Positions 22,185 to 35,849 are shown, numbered from the stretch's first letter. The stretch: 64,000 bases of DNA from Omphiscola glabra (GCA_964017045.1 OZ024804.1:28188348-28252347), one strand, 5' to 3'. Program-made: numbers and translations. Notes: generated from the letters alone by a model not told the origin.

Positions 22185-24530
22185 ATGTAGGCCCCCAAAC
22201 CCTTCAGACCGCAAATGGCTTCGAGGCGAGCGACGCCAAGAGATCAAAGATGTTCAATAAACACTTTGTAGAAGTTAACAGGAAAACCAAAGAGACGGAC
22301 GAACACCGCACCATCAGAAGTCTTAAGAAGACGTATTGGGCCCCATCAGAGCTTTTAAAGGTCCCTCTTTACGATGAAAAAACTGTAAACCGCACTAGGA
22401 AAGTGCAAAACAGCAAAATTGCCAGGTCCCGGTAAGGCACAGTGAAATGTTGACCCACCTGGTCAAACAGTGGAGGGAGATTCTGCTGGCTCACATAAAG
22501 CGAACCTAGACTGCAGGCAAATTGTTGAAAATTTGGAAGATGGCCATAGTTGTCCAAATTTCAAAGGATTGAAAACCAGGTCATTTACCGACAAGTTATA
22601 TTCCAATCTCCCTCACATCGTGTGTGGGAAAAATAGTCGAACGCATGGTAAATATAAGACTCTACTGGTTTCTAGAGAAAAATAAGTGTTTACCACCGAC
22701 GCAAGGTGAGTTCCGCAAGGGTGGTCGCATGAGTAGAGGAATTCTTGAGAAACAGAACTATTGCCACACGAATTGGCAGTAGCATATCTGACAAGCATGT
22801 CCTAGTGAGCGGACTCCTGTATGGGTCCGCCCTCAGCTGTGCACTTTTCCTCGCCTATGTATACGACCTGCAAGAGCAACTGGAGTCCCAGACCGCGAAG
22901 TTCTCGGAAGGTCTAGTAATTTTAAGCTTGGGAAAGGATGTCAAGAGCTTGCAGAGCAAGCTGCAACACGACCTAGACCAAAACGAAGTCTATGCGAAGA
23001 GATGGAAGATGATTGTGAATACTGACGGTCTAGTCAATATTCACGAATGGGCGGAGCGAACTTAAAGTTGTAACGACGTTAACCATCAATGGCAAAGAGT
23101 TGAAATGGGATTAGACTCCAGTTTTTGGGGGGTGAATTAGCTTCCACTGCACAACCATATACACGAACTGTGTGCCAAAACTTCACAAAAATTGGGCCTG
23201 GTGGAAAAGCTGGCTTCTACCGATTGGGGCACAGACGCAAGACTACTGATGTCCCTTTACATCAGTAGCGTGAAAAGGGCAATGGATTACAGCCTCACAG
23301 TCCAGACCTTCGCAAGTCGCACAGCTCTAGAGGGACTGGATCGCATCAAAAAACCGAGCTCTTAGTTTTATATGCGGGGCGATCGGCACAACAGCCAGGG
23401 CGGAGGTGAAAATCATGGCAGACGTCTAACCACTCGATATCAGATGGGAAAAGGCGTCCCTTACGAAGGTGGAGCAATACCGGCGAATGGACATGCAGGA
23501 ACCCCTCTTTCAGTTGCAAGAATAGTGTGTAAAAAACAGATTAAAGAGACCTTCCTTCATGGATACGGTCCACAGTCTTGATGACGACTTGGCATTACCC
23601 TAAAGCAAGGGAAAAGTAAAATGTGATCACGGCACGGGAACCTCACGAGAACCTTAACCGACCGGAAATACCTCTCACCACGACGAACATCAATGCCACC
23701 AAAGCCAGTCCTCAAGCAGAACTATCAGAGACAGTGCAGAAAACGATGGACGATAACCCTGACAGCCTGGCTCGGGAAAAACGCAGTGGATACGGTGCTC
23801 TCATCCAGTCTCCCAAAGAGGAAGCTCCTTCCGAGGAACTATCCGGATCCAGGGGGAAAAAGTGAACTAGCCTAGACGCAGAGATCGAGGCAATACTGGT
23901 TGCCATCAAGAGAGTCCACCAACGCCTAGCAAAGAGGAAACACTTTCCGGACGGTGTGGTCTTCACATACTCACAATCAGCTCTCGGGCAAGTGGGACGG
24001 AACTCTACGGAGACCACGATGGTGAATGCAATTTAGGAAACAGTGGGTAACATCAATGCCAAGTGCGGCAAAGTAATCTTGCTGTTTATCGCTTCGAAAG
24101 TTGAGATGAAGCAGGATGACAGGGTGGACTTCTTGACCAAAAAAGGCGCGGCCCAAACACAACACGATATACCAGTGACTCAGCTGGGAGTCACCGCTTG
24201 GTTAAAAGACCACTTTCGAGAAAAGTGGTTGAGCGACTGGGCCGCAGGAAAAACCGGACGACAACTCCACCGGAAAATTCCGCGACAGAGCAAAAGTGAT
24301 GCCTGGTGGACACTAAAGAGAGGCAACCAGAGCATCATCACCCAGATGAGGATAGGTCCTTGCGCGACGCGCAGTTACCACTATAGGTTGGACAATCAAA
24401 GGGAACAATAATGCAATTTCTTAGGCCAGGCAGACGAGACCGTGGCTCAATTGGTATTTGTCTGCCCCGGTGGCAGGAAGAAGGCGGAGGTTCGAGACCA
24501 AGAGGCCTGCTTTGAAGATATTATTTTCTT
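22185..24530 (+). mobile_element. Decayed non-LTR retrotransposon (reverse transcriptase, RNase H, C-terminal knuckle)
   Basis: Degenerate coding across several frames: an upstream KTKETDEHRTIRSL region, RT phrases near 22560-23060 (FKGLKTRSFTDKLYSNLPHI; GLLYGSALSCALFLAYVYDL, the PQGSxLS block), an RNase H-like block near 23880-24060 (LVAIKRVHQRLAKRKHF; VFTYSQSALGQVG), and a C-terminal end near 24360-24480 (ADETVAQLVFVCP). It is inactive, with many stops. It lies directly between the 3' end of gene 1 and the AT-rich repeat block. The RNase H suggests an I/Jockey-type LINE. Confidence 0.7.
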
Positions 24531-27500
24531 AAATGTTTGTATGTATTTATTTTATTTTTATTTATTTTCTTAAATATCTGTATGTATTTATTTTATTTTA
24601 ATTTATTTTCTTTAAAATATGTATTTATTTTATTTTATTTTTATTGATTTTCTTATTTGTTTTTATTTATTTTCTTAAATAAATGTATGCATTTTATTTT
24701 AAAAAATTTATCATTCTAATTATATGTATGTATTTTAATTTATTTTTATTTAATTTCTTAAATATATGTTTATCTTTTATTTGATTTTTAGATTTTATTT
24801 TATTTTAATTTATTTTCTTAAATATATATATGTATTTTATTTTTTAAATTTTGTTTTCTTCAATATGTGTATGTATTTTATTATTTAAAATTTATTTTCT
24901 TTAATATATGTATGTATTTTATTTTTTAAATTTTATTTTCTTCAATATATGTATGTTTTTTATTTTTTTAAATTTTATTTTCTTCAATATATGTATGTAT
25001 TTTATTTTTAAAAATTTATTTTCTTCAATATATGTATTTGTTTTTTTTCAATATATGTATGTATTTAATTTTTAAAAAAATACTTTCAACCATATATAAG
25101 TATGTATTTATTTGTTTAAATTTCATTTTTTTCAATATATGTATGTATTTAATTTTTTAACATTTATTTTCTTCAATATATGTATGTATTTTATTTTTTA
25201 AATTTTATTTTCTTCAATATATGTATGTATATTATTTTTTTAAATTTATTTTCTTCAATATATGTATGAATGTTTTAAAAAAAATATTTTCTTCAATATA
25301 TATATATATATATATCTATATATATATCTTATTTCTTTAGATTTATTTTACGAAATATATGTATGTATGTTTTTATTTATATTTATTTTCTTAAATATAT
25401 GTTTGTAATTTTTTTTTTTAAATTTTTTTTCTTAAATATATTTAAGTATTTAATTTTATTTTTATTTATTTTCTAAAATATATTTATGTATTTTATTTTA
25501 TTTTTATTTATTTTCTTAAATATATGTATGTATTTTTATTTATTTTTATTGTTTTCTTACATATATGACTGTATTTTATATTTTAAAATTTATTTTCTTT
25601 ATATATATGTATGTATTTTATTTTTTAAAATTTATTTTATTATATATATTTATGTATTTTATATTTTAAGATTTATTTTCTTATATATATGTATGTTTTT
25701 TATATTTTAAAATGTATTTTCTTATATATATGTATGTATTTTATTTTGTAAATATATTTTCTTATATATATGTATGTATTTTATTTTTTAAAATTTATTT
25801 TCTTATATATATGTATGAATTTTTTTGTAATTTTTTTTAATATGTATATGTTTGTATTTTATTTTTAATGTTTTTGTTATATATAAATATATATATGAAT
25901 TTTTTTAAAAATTAATTTTCATCAATATATGTATGTATTTTATTTTTTTAAATGTATTTTCTTATTTATATTTATGTATTATATTTTTTAAAATGTATTT
26001 TCTTATATATATTTATGTATTTTATTTTTTAAATTTTTTATATATATATATATGTTTGTATTTATTTTTAATTTTTTGGTTATATTTATATGTATTTTTT
26101 AAAAATTAATTTTCATCAATATATGTATGTATTTTATTTTTTTAAATTTATTTTCTTATATATATTTATGTTTTTTATTTTTTATTTTTTATATATATAT
26201 ATGTATGTATGTATTTTATTTTTAATTTTTTTGTTATATATTTATATATATGTGTATTTCTAAAAAATTAATTTTCATCAATATATGTATGTATTTTATT
26301 TTTTAAAATTTATTTTCTTATATATATTTATGTTTTTTATTTTTTATTTTTTATATATATATATATGTATGTATTTTATTTTTAATTTTTTTGTTATATA
26401 TTTATATATATGTGTATTTTTAAAAAATTAATTTTCATCAATATAGGTATGTATTTTATTTTTTAAAATTTATTTTCTTATATATATTTATGTTTTTTAT
26501 TTTTTATTTTTTATATATATATATATGTATGTATTTTATTTTTAATTTTTTTGTTATATATTTATATATATGTTTATTTTTAAAAAATTAATTTTCATCA
26601 ATATAGGTATGTATTTTATTTTTTAAAATTTATTTTCTTATATATATGTATGTATTTTATTTTTTTAAATGTATTTTCTTATATATATTTATGTATTTTA
26701 TTTTTTAAAATGTATTTTCTTATATATATGTATGTATTTTATTTTAAAAAAATTATTTTCTTATATATATGTATGTGGTTTGTTTTTGAAAATATGTATG
26801 TATTTTATTTAATTTTTTATTTATTTTCAAAAATATATGTATGTATTTTAATTTATTTTTATTTATTTAAAAAAAATATATGTATTTATTTTATTTTATT
26901 TTTTTTTATGTTTTAAAATTTATTTTCTTATATATATGTATTTATTTTATTTTTTCAAATTTATTTTGTATATATATGTATGTATTTTATTTTTTAAAAT
27001 TTATTTTCTTCGAGACCAAGAGGCCTGCTTTGAAGATATTATTTTCTTAAATGTTTGTATGTATTTATTTTATTTTTATTTATTTTCTTAAATATCTGTA
27101 TGTATTTATTTTATTTTTATTTATTTTCTTTAAAATATGTATGTATTTTATTTTATTTTTATTTATTTACTTAAATAAATGTATGGAATTTATTTTATTT
27201 TTATTTATTTTCTTAAATACATGTATATGTATGTATTTTATATTTTTAAATTTATTTTCTTAAATATATGTATGTATTTTATTTAAAAAAAATTAATTTT
27301 TTAAATATATCTATGTATTTAATTTTAATTTTATTTATTTTTTTCAATATATGTATATATTTTATTTTTTATAATTTATTTTCTTAAATATATCTATGTA
27401 TTTTATTTTATTTTTATTTAATTTTTTTAAATATATGTATGTATTTTTTTAAATTTATTAACTTAAATATGTGTAAGTATGTTATTTTATTTTTATTTAT

Positions 27501-27680
27501 TTTCTTGAATATATGTATGGTTTTTATTTTATTTTTATTTATTTTCTTAAATATATGTATCTATTTTTAAAAATTTATTATCCTAAATATATGTATTTAA
27601 TTTTATTTTTATTTATTTTTTTAAATATATGTACGTATTTTATTACATTTTTATTGACTATCTTAAATATATATATGCAT
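24493..27680. repeat. AT-rich repeat block with large internal duplication
   Basis: Over 3 kb of about 40-bp units such as TTATTTTCTTATATATATGT followed by ATGTATTTTATTTT. A non-repeat tag (CGAGACCAAGAGGCCTGCTT and on) occurs at 24492 and again at 27010, each followed by the same sequence, so about 2.5 kb was duplicated or the tag was carried within the expansion. Confidence 0.85.
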
Positions 27681-27920
27681 TTTATTATATTATTAATATT
27701 ATTATTATTATTACTATTATTATTACTTTTACTATTATTATTATTACTATTATTATTATTATTATAATTATTATTATTAATATTATTTTAATTTTATTAT
27801 TATTAATATTACTATTTTTATAATTATTATTTTTATTATTATTATTATTATTATTATTGCTATTATTTTTACTTTTATTATTATAAATATTACTATTATT
27901 TTTATTTTTATAATATGTAT
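27680..27920. repeat. (ATT)n microsatellite
   Basis: 240 bases of ATT/ACT/ATA trinucleotides. Confidence 0.92.
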
Positions 27921-28439
27921 AAATAGGCTTAGACAACAATATAGTTTCTATGTGAATTGATTGGATATTGGTCTAGCGTGGTAGCAATACACTTCATTGT
28001 CCGTATCGAAATATCGGCGGATTTAAAACTGAGAATATATATTCTAGAATTTTCCAGAAATTGCGATAATTTTAAAAAGCTATAGTTAAGGAATTTTTCA
28101 ACCGATTTTAATTCGATAACTGTTAAATCCATTATTTATCTGAATGATTCTTATGATGTTCCCCATCTCAGTCAAAACTGATTCGGTAAATTTATGGAAT
28201 GGGCCCCAACTGGGCCCCCTATTTTAGCTTGAATGTAGTATAGCTACAACAGTGCATATAGTTGTATAATTTTTCAAGTTTAAAAAATAATTAGTTGGAA
28301 TGTTATTGTTTACAAGTTTGGAGGAGGTTATTAAATTTTATCTACAATTTTCCAGAAATTTCTATTTAGTTCTACATGGATATATAATGGGATATAAAAG
28401 CTTATAGTAACGTTAACGAGATCCAGCAATAAATTGAAC

Positions 28440-29470
28440 CCCACGGTAACGCGATCGAATCGGGTTGCGTGAAAAAAACTTGAATCGGGATCTTTGTCAG
28501 GAAGTGGGAGCCTATCAGAGAAGAGGATCTCACCAGGAAACGTGATAATAACGGGATCGGCATCCTAATGGGATCAGGATTCCAAATCGGATCGGGATCA
28601 TATGGGAAAACTCAAAACTACCGAGGTCGGTACCCCACCAGTTTCGGGATCCGAGAGCTATCGGGATCCAACCGGTCTCGGGATCCCACCGGTATCTTTA
28701 TTCCACTGGTATCGAGATACCGCCGGGATCGGAATACCGACAAGATTGGGATTATACCAAAATTGGGATCCAGAGGGATCGGAATACCACCGCGGAACGG
28801 TATACTAATGGGAGCGGGATGCTGACGTGATTTGGAGCCCACCGGGATCGGAATAATCATAAGAATGTAGACTTCGTTCCGAATGCTATCTCATCAAAAT
28901 GCCGGGTATATCCACTAGTATATTAAAGAAGTGAAAATGTGTGGATTTGTTTGTTTGTTGATTTCTTTGTTTATTCTGCATACGTTTTCAGGGCTCGTCT
29001 AGATTTTTCCAGAATTTAAATGCATAGGACTAAGACAGCTTTAAATCGCTTTTCATGGGACAATTTTTATATTTTAACTCCAATTTTATCTGAATATTTT
29101 TAATAAATCCGGCCCCACCCCCCATTTTTCCTCATCTAACACATAACTAAATCGGTATCTGATGGCCTACCTTGTAACATTATCACAACAGAGAATAGAT
29201 CCCAACATGAATGGGATCCTACGGAATACGGGATCCCATTGAGTAACGGGATCCTATCGTAGAACTGGATCAAACAAGAAACTGTATTCCAACGGAAACC
29301 GGATCCCACGGGAAACTGGATCAAATTTAGAAATACCATCTGGAAACGGGATCCCATCTGAGAACTGGATCCCCCAGGGAAACATGATCCAAATGGGTAA
29401 GACATCCCATCGAACATTTGAAAATTTGAAAATGGAATCTCATTGCGGAACGGAATGCCATCGTGTAACG
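28440..29470. repeat. Degenerate GGGATC-rich repeats (28440-28860 and 29190-29470)
   Basis: Two blocks with roughly 20-25-bp units containing (A/C)GGGATCC(C/A), for example CGGGATCCCATTGAG. The interval 28860-29190 is unique AT-rich sequence. No coding evidence. Confidence 0.7.
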
Positions 29471-29996
29471 AAATGTTGACAAAAATTAGTATAAAGTAGA
29501 AAAATTATTTTTTTATATTCTTTTTTATACTTTAGTGACGTGTTTTTCTTTTACCCGGCCATTAATTTCAATTTTAGCTAAATGTATGTTTAAGTGGTTT
29601 TTTTTTGCTGAATTCAGACCCAAGAAAAGCCGGGTATATAGGCTAGTATATATAAAGAGATGATTCTCAAAATGCTGTTTCTCCATTTTTGACATTTTGA
29701 GATAATCGACTTTTTCTGCTTCACATTGATGGCTCAAATTTTCGGAAAAGTAAGTGTTATATAGGTATATATTCAAAATATAAGCTAGATTATAATGAAA
29801 ATTGAAATGTGGGTTAATTAAAATGTATTTATTTGCTTGGGTTATTTCTTATTTTGTTTCAAAATGCTGTGTATCACACTTTTTCTTAACAACACAACGC
29901 TGTATATCCATTTTGATAGGCTATCATTCCCAGTACCAAATATTTCAGATTGGTTATAAATTGCAAACCACTTACATACTAAAGTTATATTATTTT

Positions 29997-32091
29997 TAGG
30001 GCTGCTAAATTTAACGATTAATTAATTTTTTTAACGATTAATCGACCCATCACTTAACCCATGACTTACAAATGTACCGGAAGTCTAAAAGTCAAAAAAT
30101 GGCGTCCGAGAAATATAAACAAATCTCCGGACGATTACACGAACATTTTGGTTTTAAACTATTGACTGACGGGAATGTTGAAAATGTAGATAACGTTTAT
30201 TGTATACATTGTTAGAAATCGTTTGCCTGCCTACCATTGTTCTAACACTTCGCTTACTTATCACCTGCAAAGCAAACATCCACTACAGTATCAGAAACTT
30301 ACGCTGAGACGGTCTACATCAGCCTCATCTACTTCATCTACTTCGAAGCACGGTACTTTGAGTCACTTTTGTCGTTCATCAGATCGTCCAGTGAGCGTTA
30401 TTTTACAGCGTGATATTAAAGTAGCTCTTGCAAATTGGATTGCTAGCAGTGGCAGGCCAATATCAATAGTAGATGGCGACGGCCTTCAGGAAGTATTACG
30501 AACAGCATTGCAAAATGCCGAATATAAGCTACCTTCCCGCGGCACTATTGACAGACTGTTGAACGACATGTATGACAGCAAGATTCACATTGTTAAAGAA
30601 TCTGTGAAAAACGCAAAGGGAATTGCGCTGACATCTGTTTTTTGGACATCTCTGGGCAACGAAAATTATTGTGGAGTCACTGGCCATTGGATTACAGACG
30701 AATGGAAATTTAAAAGTGTTGTTCTTGAGTGCGTGAATGTTGTCGAACGTCACTATTCTGATAATATTGCTGGGTTATATAAACAGTTTGTAACAGACTG
30801 GGATATAACAAACAGAATTCAGGCTCTAGTTACTGACAATGCGAGAAATATGGTTTCTGGGGTTAATAAAACTGATTTTGCTCATATTCCGTGTTTGGCT
30901 CATAGCGTACAGCTGAGCATCTTGCGTGGATTTAAAGCCGCCGATTTTGAACCATTGTTTGGAAAATGTCGAAAAATTATCGGTCATTTTAAACATAGTG
31001 CTGCGAACACAATTGAATTGCAAAATTGTACTGAATTCTCATTGTGTAAGCTGCAGCAAGATGCACCAACAAGATGGAACAGTATTTTTACAAGGCTGCA
31101 GAGTCTTCTGCAGGCCAGAGAAGCACTAACTGTTTACATGTCAGATGAAAAGAAGCAATAAAAAGGACCAAAATTGACTGATTTGGATTGGGACAAGATT
31201 TCGAAATATGTCAAAGTTTTGGACTTATTCTGTCAGGCCACAGTTCTGCTTGGTGGTCAAGATTATGTTTCATGTAGCTGCGTATAGCCGCTGCTAACAA
31301 CATCGCTGAAAAAACACATGACAGTACGTGATGATGATCCAGGCTACATAACTAGATTCAAGGCAGCATCCATTAATGACTTCAATGAACGTGTAACTGG
31401 TATGACAAGTATAGCAATACTACAGGTTGCAACAGCATTTGATCCACTCTACAAATTCCTGAAGTGTTTTTCAGAAGATGCAAAAGAACGATCCTGGTCA
31501 CGTATTGAACTAAAATAAATAGAAGTTGATACTCACGATGAGCACATGGAGACAGTTGCAACGGATGGTGATGACATTGACAATGAAACTATATGTGAAC
31601 CAAATGAAAAGCGTATTAAGCTAATGGAGTCTGACTCAGACACAGATAATGACAATAACTATTCTGATGAATTGCTGCGTTATAAAATGGAGATGAAAGT
31701 TCCTGAATCCGTTGACCCTCTACAACGGTGGAACATTAATGAACACCGATATCCGAAATTGTCATTCCTTGCCAAGACCATTTTGTGCATACCAGCTACC
31801 TCAGTTCCATGTGAACCATTGTTCAGCTCGGCTGATTATATTGTCAATAAGACACGATCATCACTTGAACCAAATAATGTCAACACACTTGTCTGTTTGC
31901 GTAGTTGGATAAAAGATGACATATAAAGGAGACATTCCAGTGTTATTTCGATTTGCGACAAGCATGTTCAATAAATTTTACTTATGACATTATAAATTTT
32001 AATTTTTGGATTTAATCGAAATTAACTATTAATTAATCGTTAATTTTTCAAAAGTTAACTATTAAATTTAAATTAATCGTTAACAGCCCTA
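29997..32091 (+). mobile_element. Complete but inactivated hAT DNA transposon (ZBED-like)
   Basis: 2095 bp. Left end TAGGGCTGCTAAATTTAACG and right end TTAATCGTTAACAGCCCTA form an imperfect inverted repeat; the termini also contain internal AACGATTAAT copies. Flanks ATTATTTT (29989-29996) and ATTAAATT (32092-32099) are a likely 8-bp target duplication, six of eight matching. It encodes a BED-finger hAT transposase on the + strand (see next entry). Confidence 0.82.
30099..31926 (+). pseudogene. hAT transposase pseudogene with BED finger and C-terminal dimerisation domain
   Basis: Reading starts MASEKYKQISGRLHEHFGF at 30099. The BED finger is split by TAG near 30210 and a frameshift near 30220; its halves are VYCIHC (C-x2-C) and TSLTYHLQSKH (H-x4-H). 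From 30223 one frame runs to 31926 with in-frame stops near 31159, 31285 and 31516. It covers the RNase H-like core (TDNARNMVSG, IPCLAHSVQL, APTRWNSIFTRL) and ends with the hAT dimerisation region (FLAKTILCIPATSVPCEPLF, RSSLEPNNVNTLVCLRSW). The family normally gives about 600-700 residues, so the length is complete. It could not be active without repair of at least five lesions. Confidence 0.82.
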
Positions 32092-34575
32092 ATTAAATTA
32101 TATAATATACATTATATAATTGTGTATTAGTAATGTGTTTTATTGATATATTTTAACAAAAAAATTATTATAAATGCTGGAAAATCCCCTGTAATAGTGT
32201 AATGTTTAGACTGCTTCAGTCCCATGTAATAGTGTAATGTTTAGATTGCTTCTGTCCCCTGCAATAGTATAATGTTTAGACTGCTTCTGTCCCCTGTAAT
32301 AGATGGGTGATCTGACTTAAGGTATAATATTTAGGGATATCTCTCGTATGAGATATCCTCTTGGCACTCTGTCTAGGGTTGCGTTAATTAAGCCAAATTA
32401 CCACACAGACATAATAACCTATCTTTATACATATAGTATAGACTGAAACGAAGTCTTGGTTACAGGAGAAAATAACTACAATTATTTATTAATAATATAT
32501 TTACACATTTCTCCGTAATACACTCTTGGTGATTGATATATATACATAAAATAGATGTCGTCTAATAAAACAGGTATTTCAATGCACTGCAAGTGTCACT
32601 GTCATATTAACGTTATCATTATAAATGCCCAAGATACTATGTTCATTCCTTGGGGACTTAGCCTTTATATATTTCTTTGATGATCTCGGTGGATCAAAAG
32701 CGCAGAGTAGCGAAGGCGGAGTTCCCGGTCGCAAATTCCGTGGGATCTCTGCGATGGGGAATATGACTCTCGAGCGACGAATCGTGGTAGTAAGAGTCCC
32801 TAGATCTCGAAGTCCTAGCAGCCGTCAGGTAGTTTGGTGTAGGATACAAATCAATCCCCTAGTTCCAGCTTCAAGGTCGGTCGGGAAAACCCAAACATTT
32901 GTTATTGTTTGTGCGTATTTTAGTGCCTGGTCAATATTGCAAAATAAAAATAAATTAATTTGATCTAAATAATTGCGCAATTGACGTCATATTGCGATTG
33001 CTTATTTTAGCCACAGCTCTAAGTTTCTTTCATGATATAACTGTGCGTGACAAAACTGACAATATATTAACCCCTTCTTAAAAGTAAACTTAATAAATAT
33101 AATAGATTGCTTTTTAAATTGCTAAAATTGTATAAAACTAAATACAACTTTAGCTTTGTATTTTTAACATTTAATTGAAATTTATAATGTAGTAAAGAAC
33201 TTACCCTTTAAAAATACTAACAACGACTCTTCTTCTTGGCTTTTGAAGTTTCAGTAGAGCACAGGTCTTAGGCAATTTCTTTTTAAGCCTTCCGTCCTAT
33301 AGACATCTGCTCCAACTCTCCCACAAATAAAATCACTATTGAAGTTTTTCTTCCCTTTCATAATGAGACCTACTGTACCAATGCTTAAGATTTGCTTAAT
33401 TACAATGTTCAACATCGGTGAATCTTATTAGTACCCTGAGCCGATTACAACACCGATATTGAAATTACCAACCCTCTTAGATTTTCATGCGAGACATGAA
33501 CATGCATCCATTTTTATTTATAGTCGTATTCTTGTAATAATGAGATTAAATGTAACTCACCTGGCATAGAATTACATTTTTTTTAATGAAAGGGAAGGGG
33601 ATGTAACTGTTCATTTTGACAGTTAAATTATTTTTTCTAAACAAACTTTTCTTCTCGTTGTCCCTGTGTATCTTATATTACCTTGTTATCAATTCCTTTG
33701 TATATCTTACACTCCCTTGTTCTCAATCCCCTTGTGTATAATTTATTCCTTTTTTCCTCTTTAGATCCTATTTTCTCTTGCTCTCATTGTATATATATGT
33801 CGATCCTATATGCCTTTGTTATCATAGTCTCTGTATAATTTCTATATGCGCTTGATTTACTTTATCTTTGGACAAGGTATAATTAGACGCCAGATATTGT
33901 GTTTGATAGGAACGGAACGCAAAAAAACAGATTGCAGGCGTAGGAACATTATAAGCAAAGAAAGTAAAGAAAATTTATGACCGCCTTAAGCACACCATCG
34001 CATGGTGCACCCCGCCCCCACCCTGATCTTTTTGCATATGAACAATTTAATTAAACAACATCAATATAAATAGTTTTTTCGTATAAATCCTTTATAAAAT
34101 GTAATTTCGAGCAATGGCGGATGGGGCTGAATATTTGACAAAACATGCACACAAGTAACGCACTTTATAAGAATACCAATTCGTGTTCCAATCCATGGCT
34201 CGCGAAGGCACAGTTTTTTCCACGCCCCTGATCTACATTAATATCATAATGACCCACCCGATTTTACACCACAGATTTATTTGACCAGTTATCTCAGAAA
34301 ATAAGCAAATAAAATGTTACGCACAAACTCACTTGCGATATTTGTTTTTTTTAAAATAGTCTCACTTAGTGCAGTTATCGGGAATTTTATTTCGTGAAAT
34401 CAGTGTCATCAAAATTTCTTCATATTTCACTTGAAACAGAGAAAATCAAAATAATTTTTGGGGTGTGGGATTGGGGGGTGGGGCTGAAAATTCAACGAAA
34501 TGTGTTGTCAGTGATATCGTGTTTATGTGCCAAGTTTCAGCTCGATAGATTAATAATATATTTGATTGTACTGTA
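32092..34575. other. Intergenic, no gene recognised
   Basis: 32180-32305 has about three copies of a 41-bp unit (GACTGCTTCTGTCCCCTG and TAATAGTGTAATGTTTA). 32620-32960 has a moderately GC-rich open stretch with no recognisable domain. 34230-34560 is copy 2 of the interspersed repeat at 7740. Confidence 0.5.
34230..34560 (+). repeat. Unclassified interspersed repeat, copy 2
   Basis: Inverted relative to 7740-8045, sharing GTGTTGTCAGTG, TTTATGTGCCAAGTTTCAG and CACTTGCGATATTTG-type segments. Confidence 0.6.
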
Positions 34576-34576
34576 G

Positions 34577-34712
34577 TGAAGTGGACAGAGTGCTGCTAGT
34601 GCCATGGACAGAGTGTTGCTAGTGCGGAGGACAGAGTGCTGCTAGTGCAGCGGACAGAGTGCTGCTAGTGCCGAGGACAGAGTGCTGCTAGTGCCTAGGA
34701 CAGAGTGCTGTT
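34577..34712. repeat. 26-bp minisatellite
   Basis: Five copies of GGACAGAGTGCTGCTAGTGC followed by a variable six bases. Confidence 0.88.
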
Positions 34713-35089
34713 CGTTCAGTTGTCAAAGGGCTCCAATTGCGGTCGAAAGGTTGCGAAGCTATCACTACTCAGCGTGCCAATCTGCTCAAAAAAGATACTT
34801 AAGCGATGTGGAATGCTTGAAAGATGAAAGAAGAAATGATTACTGACTTTCTACAAAGCGTCGACAAGGCTTGCCCCCACCCCACCCCCACTCTTTCATT
34901 TTTATTTATCAAGCGTTAATCTTGTAATTCAACTTTGGAGTATACATTTCGGTTTAGTTTTTTTTTAAATAAACGGTCGTTAAAAACGCTCGTGCGTTAA
35001 ACATCTTTTAAAATTGTTTTATAAGGGTGGGACACATTAGTAAAATATTCAGCTACTGGTGCTTAACCAGGTGCAATTTTTTACACCGG

Positions 35090-35320
35090 ATTCGGGTATT
35101 TTGAGGTAATACCTGTGGGTCCAAGTGTAAAATAAAAGAATTAACTATCAACAAAAGCTCTGCTGACAGTCCTACACCATATCCGTCGGCCTTTAAACAA
35201 TAGGCTTACAGAAAGCCCTACCCTCTACCTGTCAGCGTTTAAACAATAGTCCTACAGACACTCCTAAAGTCAGTCCTACAGACAGTTCTACAACATTACC
35301 GTGGCTATTTATGCATTAAT
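35090..35320. repeat. Interspersed repeat with a CCTTTAAACAATAGG unit, copy 2
   Basis: Three tandem units around TTTAAACAATAGTCCTACAG; homologous to 16636-16830 within gene 1. Confidence 0.6.
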
Positions 35321-35849
35321 TTAATAGTCCCCTGCAGAAATTATAAAAAAATCAACTATTTTACAAATTAGTACTATTACTGTAAAATAGTTGAGTACAA
35401 AAATAATGTGGGGGGGGGGGGGCGGTTTTTGTGAAAATGAATTCGCAAACACCAGAAGCAAATTATATATAGCAGATTCACAGAGCAATTTAAATTACTT
35501 TCTAATAATTGTTTTGGCACATTAAATTATGTGTTCCTAAAATATGGCAGTGCTCCCTTGATGGATCTGCTATTATATAAGTATTCTTTTAAATAAAATA
35601 TATCATCTCTTAACTGAAGCTTGTTCAAATGACTCTAAGCTTTAACAAAAAACACATAACCTTTGAAATGACAAACCCAATATCTGTCAACAATGTACTT
35701 TCCATTCGTTACGGCTAATTATCCTCCCATAAAGTGAACAACTTACTTTGAACACAGACAAGCAAACGTTTTCATTATCTGCAAATTCGTCCCTTGATCA
35801 TTCCCTAACTTGTTTAGATCGTGACCTGAATTGTACACTGCCCATTTGG

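Noticed and set aside
24436..24505. tRNA or tRNA-derived SINE candidate (TGGCTCAATTGG A-box-like, GGTTCGAGACC B-box)
   Set aside because: The boxes are spaced correctly but no D-stem or acceptor stem can be paired, and the segment also reads as the C-terminal end of the adjacent LINE.
32625..32963. A 112-codon + strand frame
   Set aside because: No recognisable domain or homologous exon; composition does not stand out enough to call a gene.
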